This document shows, one piece after another, positions 25,557-33,436 of a stretch of 64,000 bases of DNA. The notes beneath the pieces are model-generated. The model was not told where the DNA came from and did no database searches. It saw nothing but the letters and a program-made list of their open reading frames with translations. A program made the position numbers and the translations under genes. How positions within the stretch are numbered: position 1 is the stretch's first letter; the number at the start of each line of letters is the position of its first letter. This stretch comes from Kribbella aluminosa (GTDB taxonomy: Bacteria; Actinomycetota; Actinomycetes; Propionibacteriales; Kribbellaceae), in contig NZ_JAGINT010000002.1 of NCBI RefSeq assembly GCF_017876295.1, forward strand, positions 3,224,001 to 3,288,000, in the 5' to 3' direction.

Positions 25557-25715
25557 CGGAGTGCCTTCCGTTGTCGTCGTTGCTCAGAACACTAGGAGCC
25601 ACGGCACCCCCAGCGCTTCTCGAATCCTGACCGACCCGACCGTGACCGCGCTCACGTCACGAGCCGCGGACCGTCGGCAAGCTCGCCGACCTTCGTACTC
25701 AACTAGATTGACCAC

Positions 25716-26249
25716 GTGTACGACGACTTTCCGGCGGAGCTGACCACCGAGCGCCTGTGCCTGCGCCGCTGGCGTCCGTCCGACGCCGAGAACTACCGCG
25801 CGCTGTGGGCCGAACGCGACCACCGCGCCCTGCGCCAGATCGATGCCGACGGCAACCCCACCGTCGAGGAGATCCGCGGCTGGCTGACGGACAACCCGCT
25901 GGCCGCGGCCCCCGGCCTCGGCCTGCTCCCGATCGAACTCCGTGCCACCGGCGAGTTCCTCGGGTACTGCGGCCTCACCGTCGGCCAGGCGACGTACGAC
26001 GAACCCGAGATCGCCTACGAACTCGCGCACCGGACCCACGGCCACGGGTACGCCACGGAGGCGGCCCGGGCCGTGCTGGAAGCCGCCGCCGGCACCGGCC
26101 GGAAACGCCTGTGGGCAACCGTTCGTGAATGGAACGCCCCGTCGTTCCGGGTTCTCGAGAAGCTCGGCTTCAAGCACAGCGGCCGCGTCACCGAGGACGC
26201 CGAACGCGGCAACTCGATCTGGATGACCCGCCGCCTGGATCAGGTGTAA
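25716..26249 (+). CDS. GNAT-family N-acetyltransferase (RimJ/RimL type)
   Basis: A 177-aa acetyl-CoA-dependent acetyltransferase of the Acetyltransf_3 group. TERLCLRRWRPSDAENYRALW starts the fold, FLGYCGLTVGQ is strand 3-4, AYELAHRTHGHGYATEAARAVL contains the acetyl-CoA pyrophosphate loop (HGHGYA), and NAPSFRVLEKLGFKHSGR is the C-terminal motif B. GTG start at 25716. The stop codon lies inside a 17-bp tandem duplication shared with the convergent VOC gene. Confidence 0.9.
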   Translation: MYDDFPAELTTERLCLRRWRPSDAENYRALWAERDHRALRQIDADGNPTVEEIRGWLTDNPLAAAPGLGLLPIELRATGEFLGYCGLTVGQATYDEPEIAYELAHRTHGHGYATEAARAVLEAAAGTGRKRLWATVREWNAPSFRVLEKLGFKHSGRVTEDAERGNSIWMTRRLDQV

Positions 26250-26271
26250 AGGCAGATCAGGTGTAAAGGCA
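26238..26271. repeat. 17-bp tandem duplication over two convergent stop codons
   Basis: GATCAGGTGTAAAGGCA occurs twice back to back (26238-26254, 26255-26271). The first copy supplies the GNAT stop TAA, the second the stop of the convergent VOC gene (TCA on the plus strand). Confidence 0.95.
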
Positions 26272-26646
26272 GAACGGATGGCCCGCCGGGTCGAGCAGGA
26301 CCCGGACGTTCGGCTGCGGCTGAAAGTCGGCGAGCGTCGCGCCGAGCTCCACCGCGTGCCCGACCGCGGCGTCCAGCCGACCGACCTCGATGTCCAGATG
26401 CATCATCATCTGCTGCCGCCCCTCAGCCGCCGGCCAAACCGGCCGCGCCCACGGCACGGAGGTCTGCGGCTGGAACGCCAGGTACGTCTCGGAATTCCCC
26501 GGCACGGCAAGCACGAACTCGTTCGGCTCGTTCCGGTGGATCTCCCAGCCGATCACCTGGTGGTAGAACATGCCGAGCGCCTGCGGATCCGGCCCGTCGA
26601 TCACCGTTCCGAACCAGTGCCCCTTCGCGGATCGTCCTCGAAGCAT
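26257..26646 (-). CDS. VOC-superfamily (glyoxalase/dioxygenase-like) protein
   Basis: A 129-aa vicinal-oxygen-chelate fold protein: GTVIDGPDPQALGMFYHQVIGWEI, then MMMHLDIEVGRLDAAV and LDPAGHPFCLY, the two beta-alpha-beta-beta-beta modules. Histidine (MHLDIEV) and the late GHPFCL match metal- or drug-binding members. ATG 26646 has AAGGAGG upstream, which rules out the longer frame. Exact activity unknown. Confidence 0.85.
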   Translation of the reverse strand: MLRGRSAKGHWFGTVIDGPDPQALGMFYHQVIGWEIHRNEPNEFVLAVPGNSETYLAFQPQTSVPWARPVWPAAEGRQQMMMHLDIEVGRLDAAVGHAVELGATLADFQPQPNVRVLLDPAGHPFCLYT

Positions 26647-26825
26647 CGCAGTACCTCCTTCAGAGGTGACACTAGGAGGGTGGACCGACAGAGTGATCTT
26701 GCTGCCGAAGGTGAGCCGGAGAAGGAGTTCAACCCCGGGATCCCCGCCCGCTTGCCGCGGAAGACCGCCGCCGGCGGCGCCCTCACCACCGGCCACCCGA
26801 CGTACACCGACTTCGGCCACCCCCG

Positions 26826-27332
26826 ATGATCCCGTACGTCGCAAAGCAGAGCCTCACGATCATCGCAGTCGGCGACGCCCTGGAAGCCAACGCCGTCCGC
26901 GCCACCCTGGAAGGCCTCAACTACCGAACCACCACCCACTGGGTCGGCTCCCGCGCCGAACTCCTCGAACTCCTCGCGGGCGAGATCCCCACCGACGAGA
27001 CCGTCATACTCTCCTGCCACGGCGACGAACGCGGAATCCTCGTCCCCGAAGAACCACCGATCACCGCCGCCGACATCCACACCCACGCCCACCTCGCCGG
27101 CAAAACAATCATCAACCTCGGCTGCGAAACCAGCCACCTCGCCCCGGCCTTCCGCACCGCCGGCACGACGCACTACGTCGCCCCAACCGCGTCCCCGGAC
27201 GGCACCGCGGCCCTCGCCTTCGTCACCAACCTCTTCTTCCTTCGTACGTACAACAGCCCCCTCCCCGAAGCCGTCCAGCGCGCGGCGGCGTTCCACCCCG
27301 AGTGCGAGCAGTTCGAACTGTTCCAGCGCTGA
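26826..27332 (+). CDS. Stand-alone caspase-like mini-protein (predicted)
   Basis: A 168-aa protein with an alternating alpha/beta pattern. The strand ETVILSCHG (H65-G66) and the later strand TIINLGCETS (C100) match the His-Gly and Cys positions of the caspase/gingipain/CHAT fold. This is inferred from motif order and spacing, not from a recognised close relative. No pro-domain, signal peptide or effector partner is present. The ATG start at 26826 lacks a strong ribosome binding site. Homologues with this N-terminus (LTIIAVGDALEANAVRATLE) exist in many bacteria as uncharacterised proteins, to my recollection. Confidence 0.6.
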   Translation: MIPYVAKQSLTIIAVGDALEANAVRATLEGLNYRTTTHWVGSRAELLELLAGEIPTDETVILSCHGDERGILVPEEPPITAADIHTHAHLAGKTIINLGCETSHLAPAFRTAGTTHYVAPTASPDGTAALAFVTNLFFLRTYNSPLPEAVQRAAAFHPECEQFELFQR

Positions 27333-27333
27333 A

Positions 27334-27430
27334 TCAGCTGACCGCATTGGTGAGCAGGGCGGCGTAATCACCGGCGTCGGCGGCTCGCAACGCGTCGAGG
27401 TACTGCTGGCGCGCCTGCTCGGCGGGAAGG
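27334..27430 (-). pseudogene. C-terminal remnant of a Fic-family-like protein
   Basis: About 30 residues on the minus strand, EQARQQYLDALRAADAGDYAALL, match the tail of Fic-domain proteins, where a YLDALRAAD-GDY-PLL motif is common. Upstream sequence does not continue the domain. The junction with the dehalogenase fragment lies near 27430. Too short to function. Confidence 0.4.
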
Positions 27431-27436
27431 CTAGGT

Positions 27437-27785
27437 CTCCTGCGCGATCCAGAACGCCGCGTCCCCAAGGAGCAGCTGCAGCTCTTCCGGGATGCGCGCC
27501 GGCGCGATCCCGATGGTGGTGTCACGCCGTCGCGGCTTGCGCGCCCGGATCGAGGCGTACGACGCCTGGCTGGCCGCGAGCCCCGGCGTACCGAAGCTGC
27601 TGCTGACCTTCGAGGGATCGCCGACCCTGCTGATCGGAGCGGAGCTCGCGGAGTGGTGTACGGCGAACATCGCGGCCCTGGAGGTCGTGCACTGCGGCGA
27701 GGCCGGGCATCACGCGGCGGAGGACAGTCCGAAGGAGATCGCCGCGGAGATTTCCGGCTGGCTCGGCCGCCACAAACTGCGCTGA
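27437..27785 (+). pseudogene. C-terminal remnant of a haloalkane dehalogenase-like hydrolase
   Basis: In the frame ending at 27785 the residues GVPKLLLTFEGSPTLLIG and VHCGEAGHHAAEDSPKEIAA match the last quarter of haloalkane dehalogenases, including the catalytic His region (GHHAAED). Just upstream, DPERRVPKEQLQLFRD continues the family match in a different frame, so there is a frameshift near 27495-27510. The N-terminal two thirds, with nucleophile and oxyanion hole, is absent. Confidence 0.65.
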
Positions 27786-27830
27786 CCGACAGGCCCGGCC
27801 GGGCAGGAACCGGTCGGGCCTGTCGACGGA

Positions 27831-29873
27831 TCAGGAGAACTTCAAGCGGACAATCAGATTGTCGATTGTCGACGGTGTGCCGCCGTTCTTGTCGTTGTTG
27901 GTGGTCGTCAGCCACAGGCCGCCGTCAGGCGTGTGGGTGACGCTGCGGAGGCGCCCCCAGCGGCCCGAGAAGACGGCTTGCGGGGTGTCGACGCCGGTGC
28001 CGGCCGAGTTGATCTTCGTGACCCAGAGCTGTTCGCCGGTGACGCCGGCGATGTAGATCCAGTCGTTGACGATCGCGATGCCGCTCGGGCCGGCCTGCGA
28101 GGTGGGCCAGGTGCGCTTCGGCGCGATGTAGCCGGCGCAGTCGCCGATCGTGCCTTCGCACGCGGGCCAGCCGTAGTTGCCGCCCTTCTGGATCAGGTTG
28201 AGTTCGTCCTGGCTGTTCTCGCCGAACTCGGACGCCCACAGCTGCCCATGCGAGTCCCACGCCAGCCCTTGCGGGTTGCGGTGTCCCCAGCTCCACACGT
28301 ACCGCGCGTTCCCGCCGCTGCTGTAGAACGGGTTGTCGCTCGGCGGAGTGCCGTCCGGGTTCATCCGCAGGATCTTGCCGTTCAGCGAGTTCTTGTTCTG
28401 CGCGTTCCCGGAATTCTTGGCGTCACCAACGGTCGCGTACAGCTTCCCGTCCGGCCCGAACGCGATCCGCCCGCCGTTGTGGTACCGGTTCTTCGCGAGC
28501 CCCGTGAGTACCGGGGACGACGTCGTCGCGAGCTTCCCGTTCTCGTACTTCATCCGCACGATCCGGTTGTCGCCGGACGCCGTGTGGTAGAAGTACACCC
28601 AGTGGTCGGTGCCGAAGTCCGGCGACAGCGCGACCCCGAGCAGACCGCCCTCGCCGTCGGTCGTCACCACGCCCGGTACCTTCCCGAGCGTCGTCTTCTG
28701 CCCGCTCGCCGTCACCCGCAGCACCTCGAACCGGTCTCGCTCGGTCACCAGCGCGGACCCGTCCGGCAGGAACGCCACGCTCCACCCGAGATCGACCTTC
28801 GCGATGTCCTTGTCGTACGCCGGAATGCCGCCGCTGCCGGTCGCCGACGTACGGACCGTGACCGGGTTGCTCGCCGCCGACGCGTTGCCGTCCGGGTCCG
28901 TCGCCAGCACGGTGAAGGTGTACTGCGTGTTCGCCGTCAGCCCGGTCACCGTCGTGGTCAGCGAACCGGTCGACGCGACCTTTGCCGAGCCCTGGTAGAT
29001 GTCGTACGCCGCGATGCTGCCGCTGTCGTCGGTGGACGCGTTCCACGCCAGCGACACACTGTTCGCGGTGGCGCCGGTCGAACGCAGGTTCCCCGGAACC
29101 GTCGGCGGCTGCGTGTCACCGCTGCCCGGTGTGGTGAACGTGACCACGTTGCTCTGCTGCGAAGCGTTGCCCGCGGCATCGAACGCGCCGACCGAGATGT
29201 CGTACGCCGTGTTCGCGGTCAGCGTGTCCACCGTCGCCGACAGGGTGTTGCCGTCGACAACTTTCAGCACGTTGCCGCCTCGGTTGATCTCGTACCGGAC
29301 CACGCCGACGTTGTCGGTGGCGGCGGTCCAGTGGAAGGTCGCGGCGTTCGGCTTCAGGTCGCTGACGGTCAGGTTCCCGGGCGCCGACGGGGGAGTGCTG
29401 TCGTCGGTGGTCGGTGTCACGGTCAGCTTGTCGGCGTTCGGTCCGCCGTCGGCGCTGGTCGCGCGGGCGCGGATCTTGTTCGTACCGGCGGCCAACTGGA
29501 GGCGGACCGTCTTGTTCTGCCACGTCGTCCAAGCGCCCGTGCCGGGGAACGTGATGCCGACCGCGCCGGGCTGCCCGTTGACGGTGAAGTCCATCGGGCG
29601 GGTGGCCGCCGTACCGTTCGCGTACCGCAGCGTGACGTCGGCCGGGCCGGCCGGGGCGTTCACGGTCCACTCGACGTACCCGCCGACGAGGTTGTCGTAG
29701 TTGACGAAGCCGGTGCCGGTGTAGCCGGTGTGGTTGGACTCGACGACGCCTTGCGAAATGGTCGCGTCCTCGGCCTGGTAGTCGGTGGACGCGGCGGTGG
29801 CAGGTGGGAGCGCGGTCAGCGTGAGCGCGCCGGCGGCGAGCGCGATCGCCGCCGCGAACAGGCGGGATGTCAT
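27831..29873 (-). CDS. Secreted sugar dehydrogenase-like protein with CBM and two FnIII domains
   Basis: 680 aa. A signal peptide covers residues 1-28 (AAAIALAAGALTLTALPPATA). Residues 31-150 are a CBM6/CBM35-like domain (YQAEDATISQGVVESN). Two fibronectin III domains lie at about 160-248 and 255-342 (TPPSAPGNLTV; QPPTVPGNLRS). A six-bladed GSDH/sorbosone-dehydrogenase propeller runs from about 355 (GWSVAFLPDGSALVTERD, GEGGLLGVALSPDF, YHNGGRIAFGPDGKLY, SWGHRNPQGLAWD). It should oxidise sugars outside the cell with PQQ or another cofactor, tethered to polysaccharide by the CBM. ATG 29873 has GGAG upstream; a dyad lies upstream. Confidence 0.9.
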   Translation of the reverse strand: MTSRLFAAAIALAAGALTLTALPPATAASTDYQAEDATISQGVVESNHTGYTGTGFVNYDNLVGGYVEWTVNAPAGPADVTLRYANGTAATRPMDFTVNGQPGAVGITFPGTGAWTTWQNKTVRLQLAAGTNKIRARATSADGGPNADKLTVTPTTDDSTPPSAPGNLTVSDLKPNAATFHWTAATDNVGVVRYEINRGGNVLKVVDGNTLSATVDTLTANTAYDISVGAFDAAGNASQQSNVVTFTTPGSGDTQPPTVPGNLRSTGATANSVSLAWNASTDDSGSIAAYDIYQGSAKVASTGSLTTTVTGLTANTQYTFTVLATDPDGNASAASNPVTVRTSATGSGGIPAYDKDIAKVDLGWSVAFLPDGSALVTERDRFEVLRVTASGQKTTLGKVPGVVTTDGEGGLLGVALSPDFGTDHWVYFYHTASGDNRIVRMKYENGKLATTSSPVLTGLAKNRYHNGGRIAFGPDGKLYATVGDAKNSGNAQNKNSLNGKILRMNPDGTPPSDNPFYSSGGNARYVWSWGHRNPQGLAWDSHGQLWASEFGENSQDELNLIQKGGNYGWPACEGTIGDCAGYIAPKRTWPTSQAGPSGIAIVNDWIYIAGVTGEQLWVTKINSAGTGVDTPQAVFSGRWGRLRSVTHTPDGGLWLTTTNNDKNGGTPSTIDNLIVRLKFS

Positions 29874-29923
29874 GCGGGTCTCCTGGATTTTCCGGGGCGG
29901 AGGAACTGCAGGGGACGTAACTA

Positions 29924-29940
29924 TTAGGAAAGCTTCCTAA
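29924..29940. promoter_or_regulatory. Dyad TTAGGAA-AGC-TTCCTAA, candidate repressor site
   Basis: A perfect 7-bp inverted repeat about 50 bp upstream of the sugar dehydrogenase start. TTAGGAAA/TTTCCTAA dyads are seen before secreted carbohydrate genes in actinobacteria and resemble ROK-family sites; that link is from memory and not shown here. It would overlap the promoter. Confidence 0.6.
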
Positions 29941-29961
29941 CGATAAGTCCATCTGTCAACA

Positions 29962-30409
29962 GTGGGAGCCCCCGAGCAGGCGGTCGTGCCGGTGACCGAG
30001 GCGTTCGCGGTGCCGGACGGGCTGGACCTCGGGGTGGCGCTCGCTGCCCTGCACGACGGGGCGACGGCGCTCGCGCAGCTGGAGCGCGGCAAGGTGCCGA
30101 CGGCGCCGGCGGCGCGATCGGCAGGACTGCCTACGCGATCAGGCGGTCCGGCGGCCGGTTCCTCGGGTACGGCGCCGCGAGCGGTGACTTCGCGGTGCCG
30201 GCCGAGGTCCGCGACGACGGCACGCTGGTCGGCATCTTCCAGCCGGACCCGGCCGAATGGCAGGAGCTACCGGTCGCGCGCTCGACGAACTGGCGCAGGG
30301 CCGGATCACTCACACCGGCGGGCAGACGTTTCCGTTGTCGGAGGCAACGGCAGCGCACGTCGCGATCGCGAACCGGCGGACGGTGGGGAAGACGCTGCTG
30401 CGGCCCTGA
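29962..30409 (+). pseudogene. Zinc-type quinone oxidoreductase remnant, multiply frameshifted
   Basis: Three frames carry consecutive pieces of one medium-chain reductase: APEQAVVPVTEAFAVPDGLD (from 29964), then GDFAVPAEVRDDGTLVGIF (about 30187-30240), then GGQTFPLSEATAAHVAIANR ending GKTLLRP at 30409. The N-terminal third and the nucleotide-binding core are missing. Clearly decayed. Confidence 0.7.
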
Positions 30410-30445
30410 CGGAGCGGGGTGCGGACCGCCAGGCCATCACAATGG

Positions 30446-30482
30446 CGCCGCTCCCGGCACGACGAGCGTGCCGGGAGCGGCG
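30446..30482. terminator. 16-bp perfect stem-loop between convergent genes
   Basis: Arms 30446-30461 and 30467-30482 pair perfectly around ACGAG, with the core CCGCTCCCGGCACG. It lies between the end of the quinone oxidoreductase remnant and the end of the minus-strand MauE-like gene. There is no T run; probably a bidirectional GC-type terminator. Confidence 0.7.
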
Positions 30483-30516
30483 GGAGTGCAATCGTGGTGG
30501 CGTGGCGGTCCGGGGA

Positions 30517-31194
30517 CTACCCCGTCGTCGCCAGCGCCGTTGGGCGGTACAGAGTCAGGCCGTCGTCGTCGACGACGGCGACCCGATTGGACACCGCGGT
30601 GGAGTCCTGGTGCGGTACGGCGAACACGGCGAACACGGCGAACACGGCGAACACGGCGGTCGCGCGGCGGCCGTCGTACCGGGCGGCGTAGCTCACGAAC
30701 CGCCAGCCGTCGTCGTCCCAGTAGTCGTGGATGTCGGAACGGAGCAGCCCGTCAACCGCGCGGTAGGCCGGGCTGAGCAGTACTCGTCGCTGAGTGGCGG
30801 CGCGTGGGGTGTTGTCGGAGGCCGTGTTGGCGTACGGGTGGCTGAGGCGGATGCGGAACCGGCGGAGGGGGAGGAGCCAGTAGCGGTCGAGTTCGGCAGA
30901 CAGCATCGCGAATGCTGCCGCTTCTACGACCAGTACTGCCAGACCCTTCCCCGCTGACCACCAGCCGGTTGTTGCGAAGGTTGCGGCCGCCGATGTTGCC
31001 AGCAGCAACAATGCGCGAGCGATGGGGCGGTTCCCGACGGGCTTGGCGGACTTTCCCGCGCAGCCGCAGGACGCCTCCGGTACGACGACCTTCGAGTAGA
31101 TCAGGAAGCCGACGAAGCCGACGGACAGTGCGGCAGCGGCGTACGCCTCGATCGCCCAGAAGGGTGGTAGGAGAAGGGCGAGGGCGATCAGCAC
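30517..31194 (-). CDS. MauE/DoxX-like membrane protein, probably N-terminally short
   Basis: 225 aa. Hydrophobic segments (VLIALALLLPPFWAIEAYAA, ALSVGFVGFLIYSKVV) precede ASCGCAGKSAKP, the cysteine motif of MauE-like redox membrane proteins, then another helix near 75-95. The usual family has two helices more before the cysteines, so the 5' end may be lost. GTG 31194 is the best start (CGGAG upstream). The C-terminal soluble part ends with RVAVVDDDGLTLYRP and contains a Val-Phe-Ala triplet repeat. It follows the MFS gene by about 60 bp on the same strand. Confidence 0.55.
   Translation of the reverse strand: MLIALALLLPPFWAIEAYAAAALSVGFVGFLIYSKVVVPEASCGCAGKSAKPVGNRPIARALLLLATSAAATFATTGWWSAGKGLAVLVVEAAAFAMLSAELDRYWLLPLRRFRIRLSHPYANTASDNTPRAATQRRVLLSPAYRAVDGLLRSDIHDYWDDDGWRFVSYAARYDGRRATAVFAVFAVFAVFAVPHQDSTAVSNRVAVVDDDGLTLYRPTALATTG
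30619..30654 (-). repeat. Four 9-bp repeats in the MauE-like gene
   Basis: GGCGAACAC occurs four times in a row and encodes repeated Val-Phe-Ala on the minus strand (AVFAVFAVFAVFAV). The unit length preserves the frame. Confidence 0.9.
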
Positions 31195-31255
31195 CCGTTG
31201 TACTCCGAATTGGCGAAATCTCCCAGAGGTCGCTGCGGAAATGGAAACTTTTTGC

Positions 31256-32764
31256 CTACTGTTCGTGCGTGCCGAGCGCCTGCCCGCGGAGCAGGAACCA
31301 CGCCGCGACCGCGGTCGCCAGCAGTACGGCGGCGCCGACACCTGCGGCGATCGAGACGCCGTGCGCGAACGCCTCCCGAGCCGCGTCGAGCAGCTCGGCC
31401 GCAGCCGCCGGCGGCAGCTGAGCAGCCGCCTCGACGGCACCACCCAGCGACTCGTGCGCGGCAGCCGGCGTACCCAGAGGTCCGTCGAAGTTCCGGTAGA
31501 CCCCGGTGACGATCGACCCGAGCAGCGCGATGCCGAGCGCCGTACCCAGTTCGTACGCCGTCTCCGACACCGCGCTCGCTGCACCGGCCTGCTCTTTCGG
31601 TACGGCGGACAGGATCACGTCGGCCGTCACCGTGAACGAGAATCCGGCGCCCGCGCCGACGACGAGCAGCGCCGCGCCGAGCAACGGGTACCCGGTGGTC
31701 TGGTTGATCGTGGTGAGCGAAGCGAGCGCCAGCCCGATCGCGGCCAGACCGCCCGCGACGACCACGCGGACCGAGAACCGGCGCGCCACCTGTCCGGCGA
31801 GGAGCCCCGCGACGACCGACCCGATCGCGGCCGGCAGTTCCGCCAGCCCGGCTTCGATCGGCCGCCGCTCCTGGACGAGCTGCAGGTACTGCGACAGGAA
31901 GAAGATCAGCCCGGACAACCCGAGGATCGTCAGCAGATCGGCGAGTACGGCGCTGCTGAAGCCACGGCTGCGGAACAGGCTCAGGTCCAGCAACGGGATC
32001 GGGAGCCGCCGCTGCCGCCGGACGAAACCGTAGAGCGCCAGCAGACCGACGGCACCCGCCGCGACCGGCAGCCACGCGAAACCGTGCGCAGCGAACTCCT
32101 TGATCGCGTAGACGACACCGATCATCCCGATCATCGACAGCACGACGCTGACCAGGTCCCACGGACCCGGCTGCGGGTTCCGCGACTCCGGCAGCAGCCG
32201 GGCGCCCACGATCACCAGTACCGCCATCACCGGCAGGTTGATCAGGAACACCGAGCCCCACCAGAAGTTCTCCAGCAGTACGCCGCCGACGATCGGGCCG
32301 ATCGCCATCCCGGCGGACGCGGCTGCACCCCAGATCCCGATCGCGAGACTGCGCTCACGCGGGTCGTGGAACAGGTTGCGGATCAGCGCCAGCGTGGCCG
32401 GCATCAGCGTCGCGCCGGCGACCCCGAGCAGCGCGCGCGCCACGATCATCAGCTCGGCCGAGTTCGCGTACGCGTTCAGCACCGAGAGCGCGCCGAACGC
32501 GGTCGCGCCGATCAGCAGGATGCGCTTACGGCCGATCCGGTCGCCGAGGCTGCCCATCGAGACCAGCAGGCCGGCGAGCACGAACGAGTACGCGTCGCCG
32601 ATCCACAACAGCTGCGTACCGGACGGCTTGAGGTCCTCGGACAGGAACGGTGTGGCCAGCCCGAGCACGGTGGCGTCGACCGCGACGAGCAGGACCGCGA
32701 GCACCAGCACGGCCAGCGCGAACCAGCGCGCCGAACGCGGGCGGGTGTCTGCTTGCTGCTTCAT
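31256..32764 (-). CDS. MFS exporter of the DHA2 (EmrB/QacA, 14-helix) family
   Basis: A 502-aa proton-driven drug exporter. LVAVDATVLGLATPFLSEDL (helix 1, motif D1 aspartate), GSLGDRIGRKRILLIG (motif A) and RALLGVAGATLMPATLALI (motif C-like) are all clear. An extra pair of central helices gives 14. ATG 32764 overlaps the stop of the upstream TetR gene (ATGA), so repressor and pump form one operon, a standard arrangement for inducible efflux. Confidence 0.93.
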   Translation of the reverse strand: MKQQADTRPRSARWFALAVLVLAVLLVAVDATVLGLATPFLSEDLKPSGTQLLWIGDAYSFVLAGLLVSMGSLGDRIGRKRILLIGATAFGALSVLNAYANSAELMIVARALLGVAGATLMPATLALIRNLFHDPRERSLAIGIWGAAASAGMAIGPIVGGVLLENFWWGSVFLINLPVMAVLVIVGARLLPESRNPQPGPWDLVSVVLSMIGMIGVVYAIKEFAAHGFAWLPVAAGAVGLLALYGFVRRQRRLPIPLLDLSLFRSRGFSSAVLADLLTILGLSGLIFFLSQYLQLVQERRPIEAGLAELPAAIGSVVAGLLAGQVARRFSVRVVVAGGLAAIGLALASLTTINQTTGYPLLGAALLVVGAGAGFSFTVTADVILSAVPKEQAGAASAVSETAYELGTALGIALLGSIVTGVYRNFDGPLGTPAAAHESLGGAVEAAAQLPPAAAAELLDAAREAFAHGVSIAAGVGAAVLLATAVAAWFLLRGQALGTHEQ

Positions 32765-33312
32765 TTCTGTTCTCTCCGTATTGCGCCGCCGAGCAACAGC
32801 TCGGCGATGTTCGTGGTGAAGTCCTTCGGGGCCACCCGGCCCTCGCAGATGGCCCAGGCCGCCGAGACGAGCAGCCCGTACAGCGCCTCGGTCAGCCACA
32901 CCGGGCTGAGGTCGATCCGGAACTCGCCGGTCTCCTGGCCGCGCCGGAACAGCGCCACCAGACCGGCGTCAATCCGGGCCCAGCCCTCGTTCTGCTCGTC
33001 GCCCTCGAAGAGCTGGTTCTCGGAGTACAGGAACGCGAGCAGCCCGGCGGCCGGCTCGAGCTCGCGCACCAGGCGGCGTACGGCGTCCGCGACCGGGCCG
33101 TCGTCGACCGCAGCCCGGGCGGCGGCCGCCTCGCACTCGGCGATGCCGAGGTCCTCGAGCGCCCGGATCAGCGCGTCCCGCCCGGCGAACTGCCGGTTCA
33201 GCGTGGCGCGGCTGATGCCGGCGGCCCGGGCGACCTCGTCCATGGTCGCCGTGGACTTCCGCATCAGCAGGGTCGCGGCGGCGCGCAGTACTTGCTCTCG
33301 ATCGACAGCCAT
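32761..33312 (-). CDS. TetR-family repressor of the DHA2 exporter
   Basis: 183 aa from the ATG at 33312. The HTH is VLRAAATLLMRKSTATMDEVARAAGISRATLNRQFAGRDALI (about residues 8-49), and the C-terminal part is helical with a Trp-rich ligand region (VWLTEALYGLLVSAAWAI). Longer starts fall inside the operator and are rejected. It overlaps the exporter gene by 4 bp. Confidence 0.92.
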   Translation of the reverse strand: MAVDREQVLRAAATLLMRKSTATMDEVARAAGISRATLNRQFAGRDALIRALEDLGIAECEAAAARAAVDDGPVADAVRRLVRELEPAAGLLAFLYSENQLFEGDEQNEGWARIDAGLVALFRRGQETGEFRIDLSPVWLTEALYGLLVSAAWAICEGRVAPKDFTTNIAELLLGGAIRREQK

Positions 33313-33330
33313 GAGACAAGAATAGCTCAT

Positions 33331-33350
33331 ATGAGACATCGGTGTCTCAT
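33331..33350. promoter_or_regulatory. TetR operator ATGAGACA-TCGG-TGTCTCAT
   Basis: A perfect 8-bp inverted repeat with a 4-bp spacer, 19 bp upstream of the TetR start. ATGAGACA occurs again at 33311-33318, exactly 20 bp (two helical turns) away, over the start codon, which would allow a second dimer to bind the same face. Confidence 0.8.
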
Positions 33351-33436
33351 TCTTGAGATCCTTCTAGAATTGAAGGCAGTATGCGGTATGCATTTGCTGA
33401 GAACACGCTCAGACCGACTACACTGGGCACGTTGAG

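Noticed and set aside
27933..29927. 664-codon open frame antisense to the secreted sugar dehydrogenase
   Set aside because: A shadow frame without any domain; the sense strand has signal peptide, CBM, FnIII and propeller.
31241..33325. 694-codon open frame antisense to the DHA2 exporter and TetR
   Set aside because: A shadow frame; the sense genes have clear motifs and starts.
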